A DNA stretch of 64,000 nucleotides from CBDBON01 sp965208395 (GCA_965208395.1 CBDBON010000003.1:310001-374000), one strand, 5' to 3'; shown: positions 43,028-52,530, counted from the stretch's first letter. The notes: generated by a model from the sequence alone, not told the origin. Numbers and translations: made by a program.

Positions 43028-45400
43028 TCACTTCTCTATCCTTACGTCTCCCGCCTTCTCGGTCTTGGCGACTCCGTCTTCGTACAGTCGATGGATCTGT
43101 TCCGCCGAATAGCCTATCTCTTTCAGGGCCTGTCTTCCGTGCTCCCCGAGGAGAGGTGTGGGTCTGGTCTCCACCTGCAACGTGTTCGCGAGCCTGACGA
43201 GATTGTGTGAAAGCTTCACCCAACCAATGACGGGATGCTGTTGGTCGCATATCAGGTTCTCTTCGGCATAGTGGGGCTCGTCGAAGAACCACTCCCCGCC
43301 CTCGTTCGCGGGAGAACATGCAATCCCTGCGCCGCATAGTCGTTCGATCCAATACGCCGAGCGTCTGGTCATGAAGAGGCGGGACAGCTCGTCGGCAAGC
43401 TCAGCATCGTTACGGCGCCTCGCGTGGACGGTCTCGAACCGTCCGTCGGTGCTCACCCGCTGATCGCCAAGAGCATCGCAGAGGCCGCTCCAATCGTCTT
43501 CTGCCTGCGCAGTTAGGTATATCCATCCGTCCCGTGCCTCGTAAAGTCGGTGAAGGGCGTTCATCCCATAGAGCCTGTCGTCGGCAAGCGGACGAGGCAG
43601 CTTGGAGTCGTATCTACAGAAGTACTCGGAGCTAAGAACGATGCCCCCATCGAGAAGGTTGGTGTTGACGGTCTGCGGCCTTCCGGTGCGCCGCCGGACG
43701 AACAGCGCGATGATCGCGCCGAGAGCTCCCATCGCCCCTGCGGCGAAGTCGGAGACGGCAAGCTGGCCGAGGAATACCGGCCTGTTGCTCGCACCGCCCT
43801 GGGCCATCTGAAGCCCCATCCAGGCGGTCGCAACCGGATCCATGCCGGGTCGATGGGCATACGGCCCACTCCAGCCGTACCCGGTGACATGGGCTTCTAT
43901 CGCGTTAGGATTGAGGGTGACCAGCGCATCGGCCCCTATGCCCATGCGGTCGGTCGCTCCTGGACGCAGGTTGGCAAGCAGGATGTCGGAGTCGGCGGCA
44001 ATCCGCTGCACGACCTCCCTACCCTCGGAAGTGCGGGTGTTGAAGCACACGGAGCGCTTATTGTTATTGAGGTAGACGAAGTAGGAGCGGCCGAGACCGC
44101 GGGAGATGTCGCCCTGGGGAGGTTCGAGCTTGGTCACCTCGGCGCCGAGGTCCGCCAGGAGCTTTCCGGCCGTAGGCCCGGCGATCAGGTTGGTCATTTC
44201 CAGCACTCTGATGCCGTTGAGCGGAGGCTCCATCGGACCGTCATCACCGAGCTCGTATGAGATTGTCTGCGGCTCCACTGCCACCAGACTGGAAGTAATC
44301 TCCTCGGTGTCTTGTCCGGGTGTCGGCCTTGGAGCATTGATCGCACCGGGGGTCTCGGACAGCTGGATCGGCACACCCATCTGAGACACACGACCCAAAT
44401 AGGGATCGTCGATATCCATCAGCATCTCGTTGAAATGCACCTGGGGGTCGTCCAAGGCCTCGTCGATAGTCCGTCCGAGTGCGTAGGGCACATCGGCCTC
44501 TTCGAACAGCCGGGCCCAATCATCCGCCGGTCTTCTCTTGATCGCGTCGACCACGATGCCGTAGAGCTCCTCGTGCGCCTCCTCGTCGGCCATGGTGCGG
44601 ATACCATCTCCGTATCTCGGCTCTCTCATCACTGATGAGATGCCCAACACCGAAGCAGCAGCGTCCACGAATCCCTTTCGGACGCACCCCAACTGTATCC
44701 AGCGGCCGTCCGCGCACTCGAATATGCTGTAGAAGGGAGCGTCGCCTCCTGGCTTGACCTGTTTTGGGGTCTCGGTAAACACTTCGCCAATGACCTTGGG
44801 GTAGAACATCAGGGCGCCAGCCATGAGCGAGGTCTCGACCTTTCGGCCCCGCCCGTCCGCCTCGCGGGCGAAGAGCGACGCGACGACGCCCTGAGCAGCC
44901 AGCAGCGCGGCTCCAACACTCGGTACTGGGTGAATGACGTGTGAAGGCCCCGGACGAAGGCCCGGTTGGTTGGCCAGGATGCCGGTACGGGCCATCACGA
45001 GGTCATCATCCGGCGGCTCATCTTTCAGAGGGCCGGTGCTCCCGTACGCGGTGATAGAACAGTGGACGAGCCTGGGATTGATGGGGGACAGGGCCCTGTA
45101 TGAGACCACGGACTGAAGAGCCGAAGAGGGTGGCAGCGACTCCACAACCACGTCGGCGGAGGCCACGAGCTTTCGGAAGGTAGCGATATCGTCGGATTCG
45201 GGCCCGGCCGAGAGGTCAAGGATGATGCTCAGCTTCCCACGGTCCCAGACCGCGTAAGCGTCAGCGCTACGATCGGCGCTTGCGGGGCCGTCCACTCGGA
45301 TGACTCTCGCGCCGTTGTCGCACAGAAACATGGTGGCCATCGGGCCAGCCATGCCGTCCGTCAGGTCCAGAACGGTGATTCCGTCCAGCGCCCGAGCCAT
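43028..45400 (-). CDS. Two-domain CaiB/BaiF-type CoA-transferase homologue
   Basis: About 790 residues made of two CaiB/BaiF (class III) domains in one chain. The N-half begins ARALDGITVLDLTDGMAGPMATMFL and the C-half NGIRVLEMTNLIAGPTAGKLLADLG. Family enzymes move CoA between acids, with an aspartate in a VD-x-S-L motif carrying the acyl chain. The corresponding positions read VETSL (N-half) and VNTNL (C-half), so neither half has the aspartate. A close paralogue is next door. ATG 45400 has AAGGAA close upstream. Confidence 0.87.
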   Translation of the reverse strand: MARALDGITVLDLTDGMAGPMATMFLCDNGARVIRVDGPASADRSADAYAVWDRGKLSIILDLSAGPESDDIATFRKLVASADVVVESLPPSSALQSVVSYRALSPINPRLVHCSITAYGSTGPLKDEPPDDDLVMARTGILANQPGLRPGPSHVIHPVPSVGAALLAAQGVVASLFAREADGRGRKVETSLMAGALMFYPKVIGEVFTETPKQVKPGGDAPFYSIFECADGRWIQLGCVRKGFVDAAASVLGISSVMREPRYGDGIRTMADEEAHEELYGIVVDAIKRRPADDWARLFEEADVPYALGRTIDEALDDPQVHFNEMLMDIDDPYLGRVSQMGVPIQLSETPGAINAPRPTPGQDTEEITSSLVAVEPQTISYELGDDGPMEPPLNGIRVLEMTNLIAGPTAGKLLADLGAEVTKLEPPQGDISRGLGRSYFVYLNNNKRSVCFNTRTSEGREVVQRIAADSDILLANLRPGATDRMGIGADALVTLNPNAIEAHVTGYGWSGPYAHRPGMDPVATAWMGLQMAQGGASNRPVFLGQLAVSDFAAGAMGALGAIIALFVRRRTGRPQTVNTNLLDGGIVLSSEYFCRYDSKLPRPLADDRLYGMNALHRLYEARDGWIYLTAQAEDDWSGLCDALGDQRVSTDGRFETVHARRRNDAELADELSRLFMTRRSAYWIERLCGAGIACSPANEGGEWFFDEPHYAEENLICDQQHPVIGWVKLSHNLVRLANTLQVETRPTPLLGEHGRQALKEIGYSAEQIHRLYEDGVAKTEKAGDVRIEK

Positions 45401-45521
45401 CGTTTCCTTTGCCGGTTGGGAGCCGCGCCTAGTTTGCGCCGACAATTGTTATCCGGCGCAAATCAGAGTGTCAAGGCAAACGAAGCCGACGCCACATTCG
45501 GAATATGCGGCCTACCTCACC

Positions 45522-47885
45522 CTACGCGTCCTGCGTCTCCTCTGCCGCGGTCCTCGTCTTCACCACGCCTGCCCTATGTAGACTGGCGATCACCGACGGC
45601 GAGTACCCCATCTCGTCCAGCACCTCGCGCGTGTGCTCGCCGAGCAGTGGGGTCGGACGCGCGGGAGCCTGGAAGGTTCGTCCAAAGCTGACGAGGTTGC
45701 GCATGCAGCGCGTCTCTCCCATCACCGAGTGGTCCCATGAGTCGATCATGTCGTTGTCTTTGGCCTGGGCGTCGTCGAAGAAACTGACGTTGTACTGCTC
45801 TATCACCGGTGCGCTTGGAATACCGGCGCTGCCCAGCCGCCCGATCCACCCAGCCAACGGGGCCTTCCGGAAGGCATCGGCCAGAGCCCCGGCCAGAGCT
45901 TCATCATTCGTGTGCCGTCCGGCGTCAGAGTTGAAGCGGTGGTCGCCCTCAAGGTCTTCTCTATCAAGCGCCCGGCACAGTGCCGGCCAGTGACGCGGGT
46001 CATCGGCGGCGAGATACAGCCAGCCATCCGAGGTCTCGTAGAGCCTGTGCAGCGCGTCCAGGCCGTACTGCCCTTTGTCTGCCAGGCGGCGCGCGGGCTT
46101 GCCGTCGTATTGCACGAATGCGTCGGAGCTCAGCAGGATGCCAGCGTCGATGAGATTGGAGTTTGCCCGTTGTCCCCTGCCCATCCGCTCTCTTGCAAAG
46201 AGGGCCAGCACACCACCGAGGGCTCCGAGCGCACCGCCTGTGTAGTCGGTCGGAGCCAGTCCTCCGAGAAACACCGGCGGGTTGTGCGGTCCTCCCTGAG
46301 CGCGGAGCATGCCAGTCCAGGCCTGGGCCAGCGGGTCGACGCCCGCGCGGTGAGCGTAGGGGCCGTCCCAGCCGAACGCCGTGACGTGGGTCTCGATAAT
46401 GTCCGGGTTCAGAGTCTTCAGGGCCTCCGTTCCTACACCCACTCTCTCGGCGGCCCCCGGCCGCATGTTCGCCAGGAGAATGTCCGCCTGCGCGGCCAGC
46501 CTCTGGGTGATCTCCCTGCCCGCAGGGGTCTTTGCATCGACCGAGATGGACCGCTTGTTGGAGTTCAGATAGGCGAATCCCAGATTCATTCCAGGACGGG
46601 AGATGTCGCCGCGCGGCGGTTCGAGCTTGATGACGTCAGCGCCCATGTCCGACCAGAGCTTGCCGACTGTCGGCCCTGCCAGCACGTTGGTGAGCTCCAG
46701 CACCTTTATGCCCTGCAGCGGCGGCGACAGGAGAGCGTCCTGTATAACCGAGTTGTCGGTGTTCTCATCGGCAGGGGCCGCTTGCAGCCGGGTCAGCAGG
46801 TCAGATGCGCTCTGCCCCGGTGACGGCCTGGGCCCCGCGACCATGCCCGGCGTGTCGGAGAGATGGACAGGCACGCCCATCTGGATCATCGCGCCGACCA
46901 CGGGGTCGTCCAGCTCGCAGATCATCCCGTTGGCGAGCACTTGGGGGTTGTCGAAAGCCTCCTCAATGTCACAGGCTAACGCGTAGGGCACGTCGGCCTT
47001 CTCGAACACTTCCGCCCACTCTTCATACGGTCTCTGCCTGATCACATCCGCCACTATGTCGTGCAGCTCCTGGCGGTCCTCTTCGGTCTCGGGGTTCCTG
47101 CCTCTTCCGTACCGGGGCTCCTCGATCGTCTGGGACAGGCCCATCACGTCGGCGGCTATGTCTATGAATCTCTGGTGGACACAGCCGATCTGGATCCAGC
47201 GACCGTCGGCACACTCCATGACGCTATAGAAAGGGCCACCGCCGGTGGGCTGGCCCACGTAACGGGTGTGAGTCTTCTTTTCCGAGTTCATCTTCGGCGC
47301 GTAGAGCAGGGCTCCGGCCATCAGGGAGGTATCGACCTTCCTGCCCGCACTGTTGCGCTGCCTGGCGAAGAGGGCGGCGACCGTGCCAATCGACGCCAGC
47401 AGCGCGGCGCCGACACTCGCGACGGGGTGGATCAGATGCGGGGGGCCGGGCCGAAAGGTAGGCGTCGTGGCCAGAATCCCTACCCGGGCGACTACGAGGT
47501 CGTCTATCGCGGGCTCGTCTTTGAGAGGTCCGTCTCTACCGTAGGCGGTGATCGACGTATGAACCAGCCCGGGGTTGATCTGCGAGAGGGTCTCGTAGCC
47601 AACGACGGCCTGTAGGGGCGATGAGGGCGGACAGCTTTCGATGAACACATCCGCTGATCGGACGAGGCTGTAGAAGCTGCTCAGGTCCGATGAGATGTCC
47701 AGGAAGACGCTCTTCTTTCCCCTGTCCCACACGGCATACGCGGGCTCCTGACGCCTGTCGACCGCCCCCGGAGAATCGACGCGGATGACCTCTGCGCCGT
47801 GATCGGCCAGGAGCATCGTCGCAATCGCCCCGGCCATCCCTTCCGTGAGATCGACTACGGATACGCCGTCAAGTGCTCGCGCCAT
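45522..47885 (-). CDS. Two-domain CaiB/BaiF-type CoA-transferase homologue (paralogue)
   Basis: 787 residues with the same fused double-domain layout as the neighbour: N-half ARALDGVSVVDLTEGMAGAIATMLL, C-half QGIKVLELTNVLAGPTVGKLWSDMG. The candidate acyl-binding motif is VDTSL in the N-half, so the aspartate is kept, but ANSNL in the C-half. The two genes look like a tandem duplication. The pair may act as one enzyme complex or on different acids. Confidence 0.88.
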   Translation of the reverse strand: MARALDGVSVVDLTEGMAGAIATMLLADHGAEVIRVDSPGAVDRRQEPAYAVWDRGKKSVFLDISSDLSSFYSLVRSADVFIESCPPSSPLQAVVGYETLSQINPGLVHTSITAYGRDGPLKDEPAIDDLVVARVGILATTPTFRPGPPHLIHPVASVGAALLASIGTVAALFARQRNSAGRKVDTSLMAGALLYAPKMNSEKKTHTRYVGQPTGGGPFYSVMECADGRWIQIGCVHQRFIDIAADVMGLSQTIEEPRYGRGRNPETEEDRQELHDIVADVIRQRPYEEWAEVFEKADVPYALACDIEEAFDNPQVLANGMICELDDPVVGAMIQMGVPVHLSDTPGMVAGPRPSPGQSASDLLTRLQAAPADENTDNSVIQDALLSPPLQGIKVLELTNVLAGPTVGKLWSDMGADVIKLEPPRGDISRPGMNLGFAYLNSNKRSISVDAKTPAGREITQRLAAQADILLANMRPGAAERVGVGTEALKTLNPDIIETHVTAFGWDGPYAHRAGVDPLAQAWTGMLRAQGGPHNPPVFLGGLAPTDYTGGALGALGGVLALFARERMGRGQRANSNLIDAGILLSSDAFVQYDGKPARRLADKGQYGLDALHRLYETSDGWLYLAADDPRHWPALCRALDREDLEGDHRFNSDAGRHTNDEALAGALADAFRKAPLAGWIGRLGSAGIPSAPVIEQYNVSFFDDAQAKDNDMIDSWDHSVMGETRCMRNLVSFGRTFQAPARPTPLLGEHTREVLDEMGYSPSVIASLHRAGVVKTRTAAEETQDA

Positions 47886-47962
47886 CGTGTGTCAACACCG
47901 GATAAGCGAGAGCCCCGGAGTCGTCCCGGGGCTCTCGGCGACACTCTGCGTAACAGAGTCTG

Positions 47963-48250
47963 CTAGTCGTCTGCGGCGGCGGCCACAGCGGACAGCCGCT
48001 CTCTGACGATTGCCTTCAGCTCTTTGACCCTATTCAGGTGAGGTGTCTCCCCGCCCTCCTGGGATTTGTCGTATATCGTCTCGCCGTCGACGGTGACCGT
48101 GAGGACTCCGGCTACGCCGGGTGTCACGGTGATCGATATGTCCCCACCACCCACGGAATAGAACTCGGTGGCCATCCAGGCCGCCACAGCGTGGTAGCCT
48201 CAGGGTACGCAGTACGTTATCTCCAGATCCAGCTTTCCTTCACCTGCCAT
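47963..48250 (-). CDS. SelW/Rdx-family selenoprotein (in-frame TGA read as selenocysteine)
   Basis: ATG 48250 has a strong GAGGAGGAGACGT site. The frame reads TYC-V-P-[TGA]-GY at 48202-48200, a C-x-x-U redox motif, then runs to a stop at 47963. The remainder (GVAGVLTVTVDGETIYDKS, then RVKELKAIVRERL) matches the SelW-like Rdx fold. The TGA would encode selenocysteine at residue 17 of 95. Just after it GGC-CCAC pairs with GTGG-GCC around a short loop (48199-48179), as a bacterial SECIS would. Ordinary gene finding would start at GTG 48187 and miss the redox motif. Confidence 0.85.
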
Positions 48251-48360
48251 ACGTCTCCTCCTCGACGGCGGCCGACGATCCGGCCAACGCCTCGTTATTG
48301 GATGGCGCAAAGCTAGCATAGCGGAAAAGAGGTGTCAACGGCCTCGGGATGTCCATATTC

Positions 48361-48400
48361 CCCCCTCCGTCATTCCCGCGAACGCGGGAATCCATCCCCG
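48361..48400. repeat. Dispersed hairpin repeat, ATTCCCGC / GCGGGAAT
   Basis: Reads CGTCATTCCCGCGAACGCGG followed by GAATCCATCC. The 8-bp stem (48372-48379 / 48384-48391) with a GAAC loop is typical of a REP-like family found between genes. It lies in the gap between the selenoprotein and DUF503 genes. Confidence 0.6.
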
Positions 48401-48438
48401 ATCAGGTACATCTTCATGTCCCAGAAACCCGTCTGACG

Positions 48439-48729
48439 TTAGAACCGTATCGTTTCTCGTTCTATGTCGATGACCTCCAGCTCTTCACCGCGGTCCTCCA
48501 CGTGGGCCAGTACCTTTTCGAGCATCTCGTCCACATGTCTGGAACTGTTGCTCACGCAGCAAATTCCGATTGTGGCGAGCTGCCAAAGCTCGTTATCCCC
48601 AACCTCGGCGACCGAGACGTTGAATCGCTGTCTGAGACGCGATGAGAGGGAGTTGACCAGCCTGCGCTTCCCCTTGAGGCTGCTGTTCTCGGGCAGACGG
48701 AGGGTGACTCTAAAGACTCCCAGATGCAT
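48439..48729 (-). CDS. DUF503 family protein
   Basis: About 96 residues: MHLGVFRVTLRLPENSSLKGKRRLVNSL, then RFNVSVAEVGDNELWQLATIGICCVSN. This is the YlxP-like DUF503 pattern. Function is not established. ATG 48729 has GGTGGAG seven bases ahead and is preferred over the GTG at 48741. Confidence 0.85.
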   Translation of the reverse strand: MHLGVFRVTLRLPENSSLKGKRRLVNSLSSRLRQRFNVSVAEVGDNELWQLATIGICCVSNSSRHVDEMLEKVLAHVEDRGEELEVIDIERETIRF

Positions 48730-48747
48730 CGTCGTCTCCACCAGGAC

Positions 48748-49587
48748 CTACATAGTCGCCCTGCTGACCAGCGCCTGAAACAGTCGCTCCGGCAGGAGCC
48801 TGGCTCCCAGCATCCCCAGCCTGGCGTCGAGGCCGACCGGGTAACGGAAGGCCGGCCGACGCGAACGGACCACTCTATGGACCACCTTGGCAACGCGCAC
48901 CGGATCGGACGCGAAGCGCTCGAATCTCCTGTGCTTCGTACGGTAGCGCGCCAGGTGTGGAGCGAACCGCTCACTCCCCGCTCCCTCGTCCACCTCCCGT
49001 CCGATGACCTGGTTCTGTTGGAAATCGGTCCGGAACAGTCCCGGTTCGACGACCGCAACGAAGACGCCAAACGGTCTCATCTCCGCGCGAAGCGCCTCGC
49101 TCATGCCTTCCATCGCAAACTTCGACGAGGCGTATGCGCCGTTGTAGGGAGTCGCCAGCCTGCCCTCGACGGAGCTCATATTGATGATCTTGCCATAGCC
49201 GCGCTCCATCATGCCGGGCGCCACCGCCCTCGTCATCCGCAGCATGGCGAAGAGGTTGGTCTCGAACTGTTGCTTGACCTCGTCAAGAGTCAGCCGCTCG
49301 ATGGGGCCCCAGAGGCCGTAGCCGGCATTGTTCACAAGCACGTCGATTCTTCCATGTTCGGAGAGGACCGCTCCCACGCCATTGGATACCGACTCGTCAC
49401 AGTTGATGTCGATCTCGACGCCTGTTATCGGCAGCCCGAGGGCAGCGGCGCCGGCGATTTCACCCAGACGATCCTTTGATCGGCTGGTGCCTATGACTCG
49501 GTATCCCTTCTCCGCCAGATAGAGCGCGGTGGCCTTGCCTATGCCCGACGAGGCCCCGGTTATTAGAATAGTCTCGCGCAAGCGCAT
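48748..49587 (-). CDS. Short-chain dehydrogenase/reductase
   Basis: 279 residues with TGASSGIG, NNAGYG, the catalytic MSSVEG serine and YASSK. The extended C-terminal region after GLFRTDF is typical of the classical subgroup acting on lipid or steroid-like substrates, but the substrate is not known. It precedes DUF503 on the same strand. Confidence 0.87.
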   Translation of the reverse strand: MRLRETILITGASSGIGKATALYLAEKGYRVIGTSRSKDRLGEIAGAAALGLPITGVEIDINCDESVSNGVGAVLSEHGRIDVLVNNAGYGLWGPIERLTLDEVKQQFETNLFAMLRMTRAVAPGMMERGYGKIINMSSVEGRLATPYNGAYASSKFAMEGMSEALRAEMRPFGVFVAVVEPGLFRTDFQQNQVIGREVDEGAGSERFAPHLARYRTKHRRFERFASDPVRVAKVVHRVVRSRRPAFRYPVGLDARLGMLGARLLPERLFQALVSRATM

Positions 49588-49728
49588 TCACCTCGGACGT
49601 GGTCCGTTAACATTACCACGGCAGCTTATCAGTTGAGAGGATCGGCGCTGTACCGAACTAACCAACCTGATACCCTCTGGCTGTCGTCGTCCTCGATGAA
49701 CAATGACTGAGCAGGGTTGTCTCGATGC

Positions 49729-49734
49729 TATAAT
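49729..49734 (+). promoter_or_regulatory. Candidate -10 box of the eno promoter
   Basis: TATAAT 60 bases ahead of the eno ATG. The -35 is weak, so only the -10 is given. Confidence 0.4.
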
Positions 49735-49793
49735 CCGGCCCGAACGGGTGCGTTTATGGCTGCTCAGTTGGACTCGATCGATCGCGTAGAGAT

Positions 49794-51092
49794 ATGACGG
49801 TAACCGTAATCAACAACATCACTGCGAGAGAGATACTGGACTCCCGCGGCGCTCCGACTGTTGAAGTCGACGTGTCGTTGTCGGACGGGACAGTTGGCCG
49901 CGCCGCAGTTCCGTCCGGCGCCAGCACTGGAGCTACCGAGGCGTTCGAGTTGAGAGACTGCGACTCGAACAGATTTCAGGGGCGCGGCGTCATGACGGCG
50001 GTCCGTAACGTGCGTGACAGGATCGCGCCGGAGATCGTAGGACGTTCCGCTCTCGACCAGAGTGGGATCGACTCGACATTGAAAGAGCTTGACTCTACGC
50101 CCGACAAACGAGCTCTGGGGGCGAACGCTGTGCTGGGCGTGTCGATGGCAGTCGCCCGCGCCGCCGCCCAAAGCTCGCGGCTGCCGCTCTACCGATATCT
50201 GAAGCAGACGGACGTCGATTCTCTGATGCCCGTGCCGATGCTCAACATAGTCAACGGAGGTAAACACGCACAGGATTCGGTGGATTTCCAAGAGTTCATG
50301 GTCATCCCCGCCGGATTCGACAGCTTTAGGTCCGCTCTCAGGGCAGGAGCCGAGGTATACGCCTCCTTAAAGCAGCTGATCGTTTCACGAGGCCTCAGCG
50401 CCAACGTCGGAGACGAAGGAGGCTTCGCTCCATCGCTGCCATCCAATCGCGACGCTGTAGAACTCATGGTGACAGCGATAGAGATGGCTGGATACAGGCC
50501 GGGTGTACACTGTTTCATAGGACTGGACGTCGCCGCCACGGAACTGTACAACTCGGACGGTCACTACAGCCTCTTAATGGAAGACGCCGTTGCGACGGCC
50601 CAGGACATGATCGAGACCTACGAGCAGTGGGCATCCGAGTACCCGCTGGTGAGCATCGAGGACGGTCTGGCCGAAGAGGATTGGGCCAACTGGACTCTGG
50701 CAACGGAGCGGTTGGGCGGCCGGCTCCAGCTTGTTGGCGATGATCTCTACACCACGAATCCTGGCCGCATCCGTAAGGGCATAGAGCTACGGGCGAGCAA
50801 CGCCGTACTGATCAAGCCCAATCAGATCGGCACCGTCTCAGAAACCATGGAGGCGATAGCAACGGCGCGACAGGCAGGATGGGGAATAGTGATCAGCCAC
50901 CGGTCGGGCGAGACGGAGGACACAACGATCGCCGACCTCGCAGTCGCGACCGGGGCGGGACAGATCAAGTCCGGCGCCCCGGCCCGCGGTGAGCGCACCT
51001 CCAAGTACAACAGGCTCCTGCGGATCGAGGAGGAGTATGCCGGGTCGGTCCGCTTTGCTGGCCGTGAGGCGTACGCCGGTCTGTCCGCGTGA
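49794..51092 (+). CDS. eno: Enolase
   Basis: 432 residues; converts 2-phosphoglycerate to phosphoenolpyruvate. PSGASTGATEAFELRD, the metal site SIEDGLAEEDW, DDLYTTNP, catalytic LIKPNQIGT and ISHRSGETEDTTIADLAV are all intact. It is a true enolase, unlike the three mandelate-racemase-type members of the superfamily in this window. It is followed by gap, so glycolytic genes cluster here. Confidence 0.96.
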   Translation: MTVTVINNITAREILDSRGAPTVEVDVSLSDGTVGRAAVPSGASTGATEAFELRDCDSNRFQGRGVMTAVRNVRDRIAPEIVGRSALDQSGIDSTLKELDSTPDKRALGANAVLGVSMAVARAAAQSSRLPLYRYLKQTDVDSLMPVPMLNIVNGGKHAQDSVDFQEFMVIPAGFDSFRSALRAGAEVYASLKQLIVSRGLSANVGDEGGFAPSLPSNRDAVELMVTAIEMAGYRPGVHCFIGLDVAATELYNSDGHYSLLMEDAVATAQDMIETYEQWASEYPLVSIEDGLAEEDWANWTLATERLGGRLQLVGDDLYTTNPGRIRKGIELRASNAVLIKPNQIGTVSETMEAIATARQAGWGIVISHRSGETEDTTIADLAVATGAGQIKSGAPARGERTSKYNRLLRIEEEYAGSVRFAGREAYAGLSA

Positions 51093-51142
51093 ACAGCCGT
51101 CTGACTGCGGGACGACCCGCATCTGTTCCAATTGCCCGGCTC

Positions 51143-51170
51143 TTGACATAGCGAACATACGTGCTATGAT
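51143..51170 (+). promoter_or_regulatory. Strong sigma-70 promoter candidate upstream of gap
   Basis: TTGACA (51143-51148), 16 bases, TATGAT (51165-51170). It would start transcription about 230 bases ahead of gap. Confidence 0.55.
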
Positions 51171-51253
51171 AGTGGCACGGAGTCAACTCATACAGTCCGC
51201 AAACAGCCGTCTTCAGCTACGAAATGACACACTTTTGGCACACTTTGACACGC

Positions 51254-51283
51254 AACGATTCGCGCGCGTGCGCGCGAATCGTT
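51254..51283. repeat. 14-bp perfect palindrome in the gap leader
   Basis: AACGATTCGCGCGC and GCGCGCGAATCGTT separated by GT. Alternating C and G in the arms is notable. No T-run follows, so it is not a simple terminator. Confidence 0.8.
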
Positions 51284-51323
51284 CATGTCCGGACCGTCGT
51301 TGCCGGTGATCTGCGCATGCCTC

Positions 51324-51351
51324 TTGTGACCGGCTCCTGAGCGCGTATAAT
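51324..51351 (+). promoter_or_regulatory. Candidate proximal gap promoter
   Basis: TTGTGA (51324-51329), 16 bases, TATAAT (51346-51351), 54 bases ahead of the gap ATG. Confidence 0.45.
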
Positions 51352-51405
51352 GGCTTGACGATCACCGGCACCAGCCTGTGAGGGCATCAGTCGAGGAGGG
51401 AGTGA

Positions 51406-52419
51406 ATGGCGACTCGCATCGGCATCAACGGCTTCGGTCGTATCGGAAGGCAGGTAGTTCGGGCTGCTATCGAGCGTCATCCGACCGATTTGGAGGTTGT
51501 CGCTGTAAACGATCTCGGAGATACGGCCACCAACGCCCACCTGTTCAAGTACGACACCAACTACGGGGTCTATCCGGGAACCGTTGAGGCGAGAGAGCAG
51601 AGCATCGTTATAGACGCTCACGAGATCAGGGTACTGTCGGACCGCACTCCCGCTAACCTGCCGTGGGGTCAGCTCGACGTCGACGTGGTAGTCGAGTCGA
51701 CCGGGTTCTTCACCGAGGCAGGGGCTGCAGCCGGCCACATCGAGGCGGGAGCGAAGAAGGTCATCATCTCGGCGCCGGCGAAGGGGGAGGACGTCACGCT
51801 GGTGCTCGGAGTCAACGAAGAGGAGTACGATCCCGAGCGCCACCATGTTCTATCGAACGCGTCGTGCACGACGAACTGCATTGCGACGATGGTGAAGGTG
51901 CTGAACGACAACTTCGGTGTGGAGCGCGGGCTGATGAGCACGATCCACTCTTACACGAACGATCAGAAGATTCTCGACCAGGTGCATGAGGACCTGCGTC
52001 GCGCCCGCGCCGCCGCGATGAACATCATACCGACCACGACCGGTGCAGCCAGAGCCGTGGGCCTGGTCCTTCCCGAACTAAACGGGAAGATTCATGGGAT
52101 GGCCTTCCGCGTGCCGACTTCCACCGTGTCGGTTACCGACTTCGTCGCGACGATCAAGACGGGAGCGTCGGCTGAAGGTATCAACGCCGCCTACAGACAG
52201 GCCGCGGACGAGAGCATGAACGGCATCCTGGACTACAGCGACGAGCCTCTGGTCAGCGCGGACTACAACCAGAACTCGCACAGCTGCATCATAGACGGAC
52301 TCTCCACAATGTCGCTGGGAGACAACCTGGTGAAGGTGGTCGGCTGGTACGACAACGAGTGGGGCTACAGCTGCCGGACGGCCGACTTGGCCGCGTTCGT
52401 TGCGGCCAAGGGTCTCTAG
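51406..52419 (+). CDS. gap: Glyceraldehyde-3-phosphate dehydrogenase, type I
   Basis: 337 residues. The NAD-binding start GINGFGRIGRQVV, the catalytic cysteine in SNASCTTNC and the C-terminal WYDNEWGYS are intact. It forms 1,3-bisphosphoglycerate in glycolysis. The ATG has GAGGAGGG closely upstream. It forms a glycolytic pair with eno. Confidence 0.96.
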   Translation: MATRIGINGFGRIGRQVVRAAIERHPTDLEVVAVNDLGDTATNAHLFKYDTNYGVYPGTVEAREQSIVIDAHEIRVLSDRTPANLPWGQLDVDVVVESTGFFTEAGAAAGHIEAGAKKVIISAPAKGEDVTLVLGVNEEEYDPERHHVLSNASCTTNCIATMVKVLNDNFGVERGLMSTIHSYTNDQKILDQVHEDLRRARAAAMNIIPTTTGAARAVGLVLPELNGKIHGMAFRVPTSTVSVTDFVATIKTGASAEGINAAYRQAADESMNGILDYSDEPLVSADYNQNSHSCIIDGLSTMSLGDNLVKVVGWYDNEWGYSCRTADLAAFVAAKGL

Positions 52420-52530
52420 TGTGGATAACCGGCGGTCCCGTTTCCTTGGGTGTATCGCCCTCCTATCGCCATAGGACTTTCAAGCGACCTACTCCGCAAG
52501 AAACGGAACCTAACCTAACCGGCTGTGTGA

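Larger units (their letters stand above)
51093..51405. other. Intergenic region between eno and gap with two promoters and a hairpin
   Basis: No gene is seen. It holds a consensus-like promoter at 51143-51170, a sequence shared with the hydantoinase upstream region (51225-51250), a 14-bp perfect palindrome at 51254-51283 and a second promoter at 51324-51351. It may encode an untranslated leader or small RNA. Confidence 0.45.

Noticed and set aside
51225..51250. TTGGCAC-containing sequence resembling a sigma-54 promoter.
   Set aside because: The -12 element is not at the right position and sigma-54 use is doubtful in this lineage.
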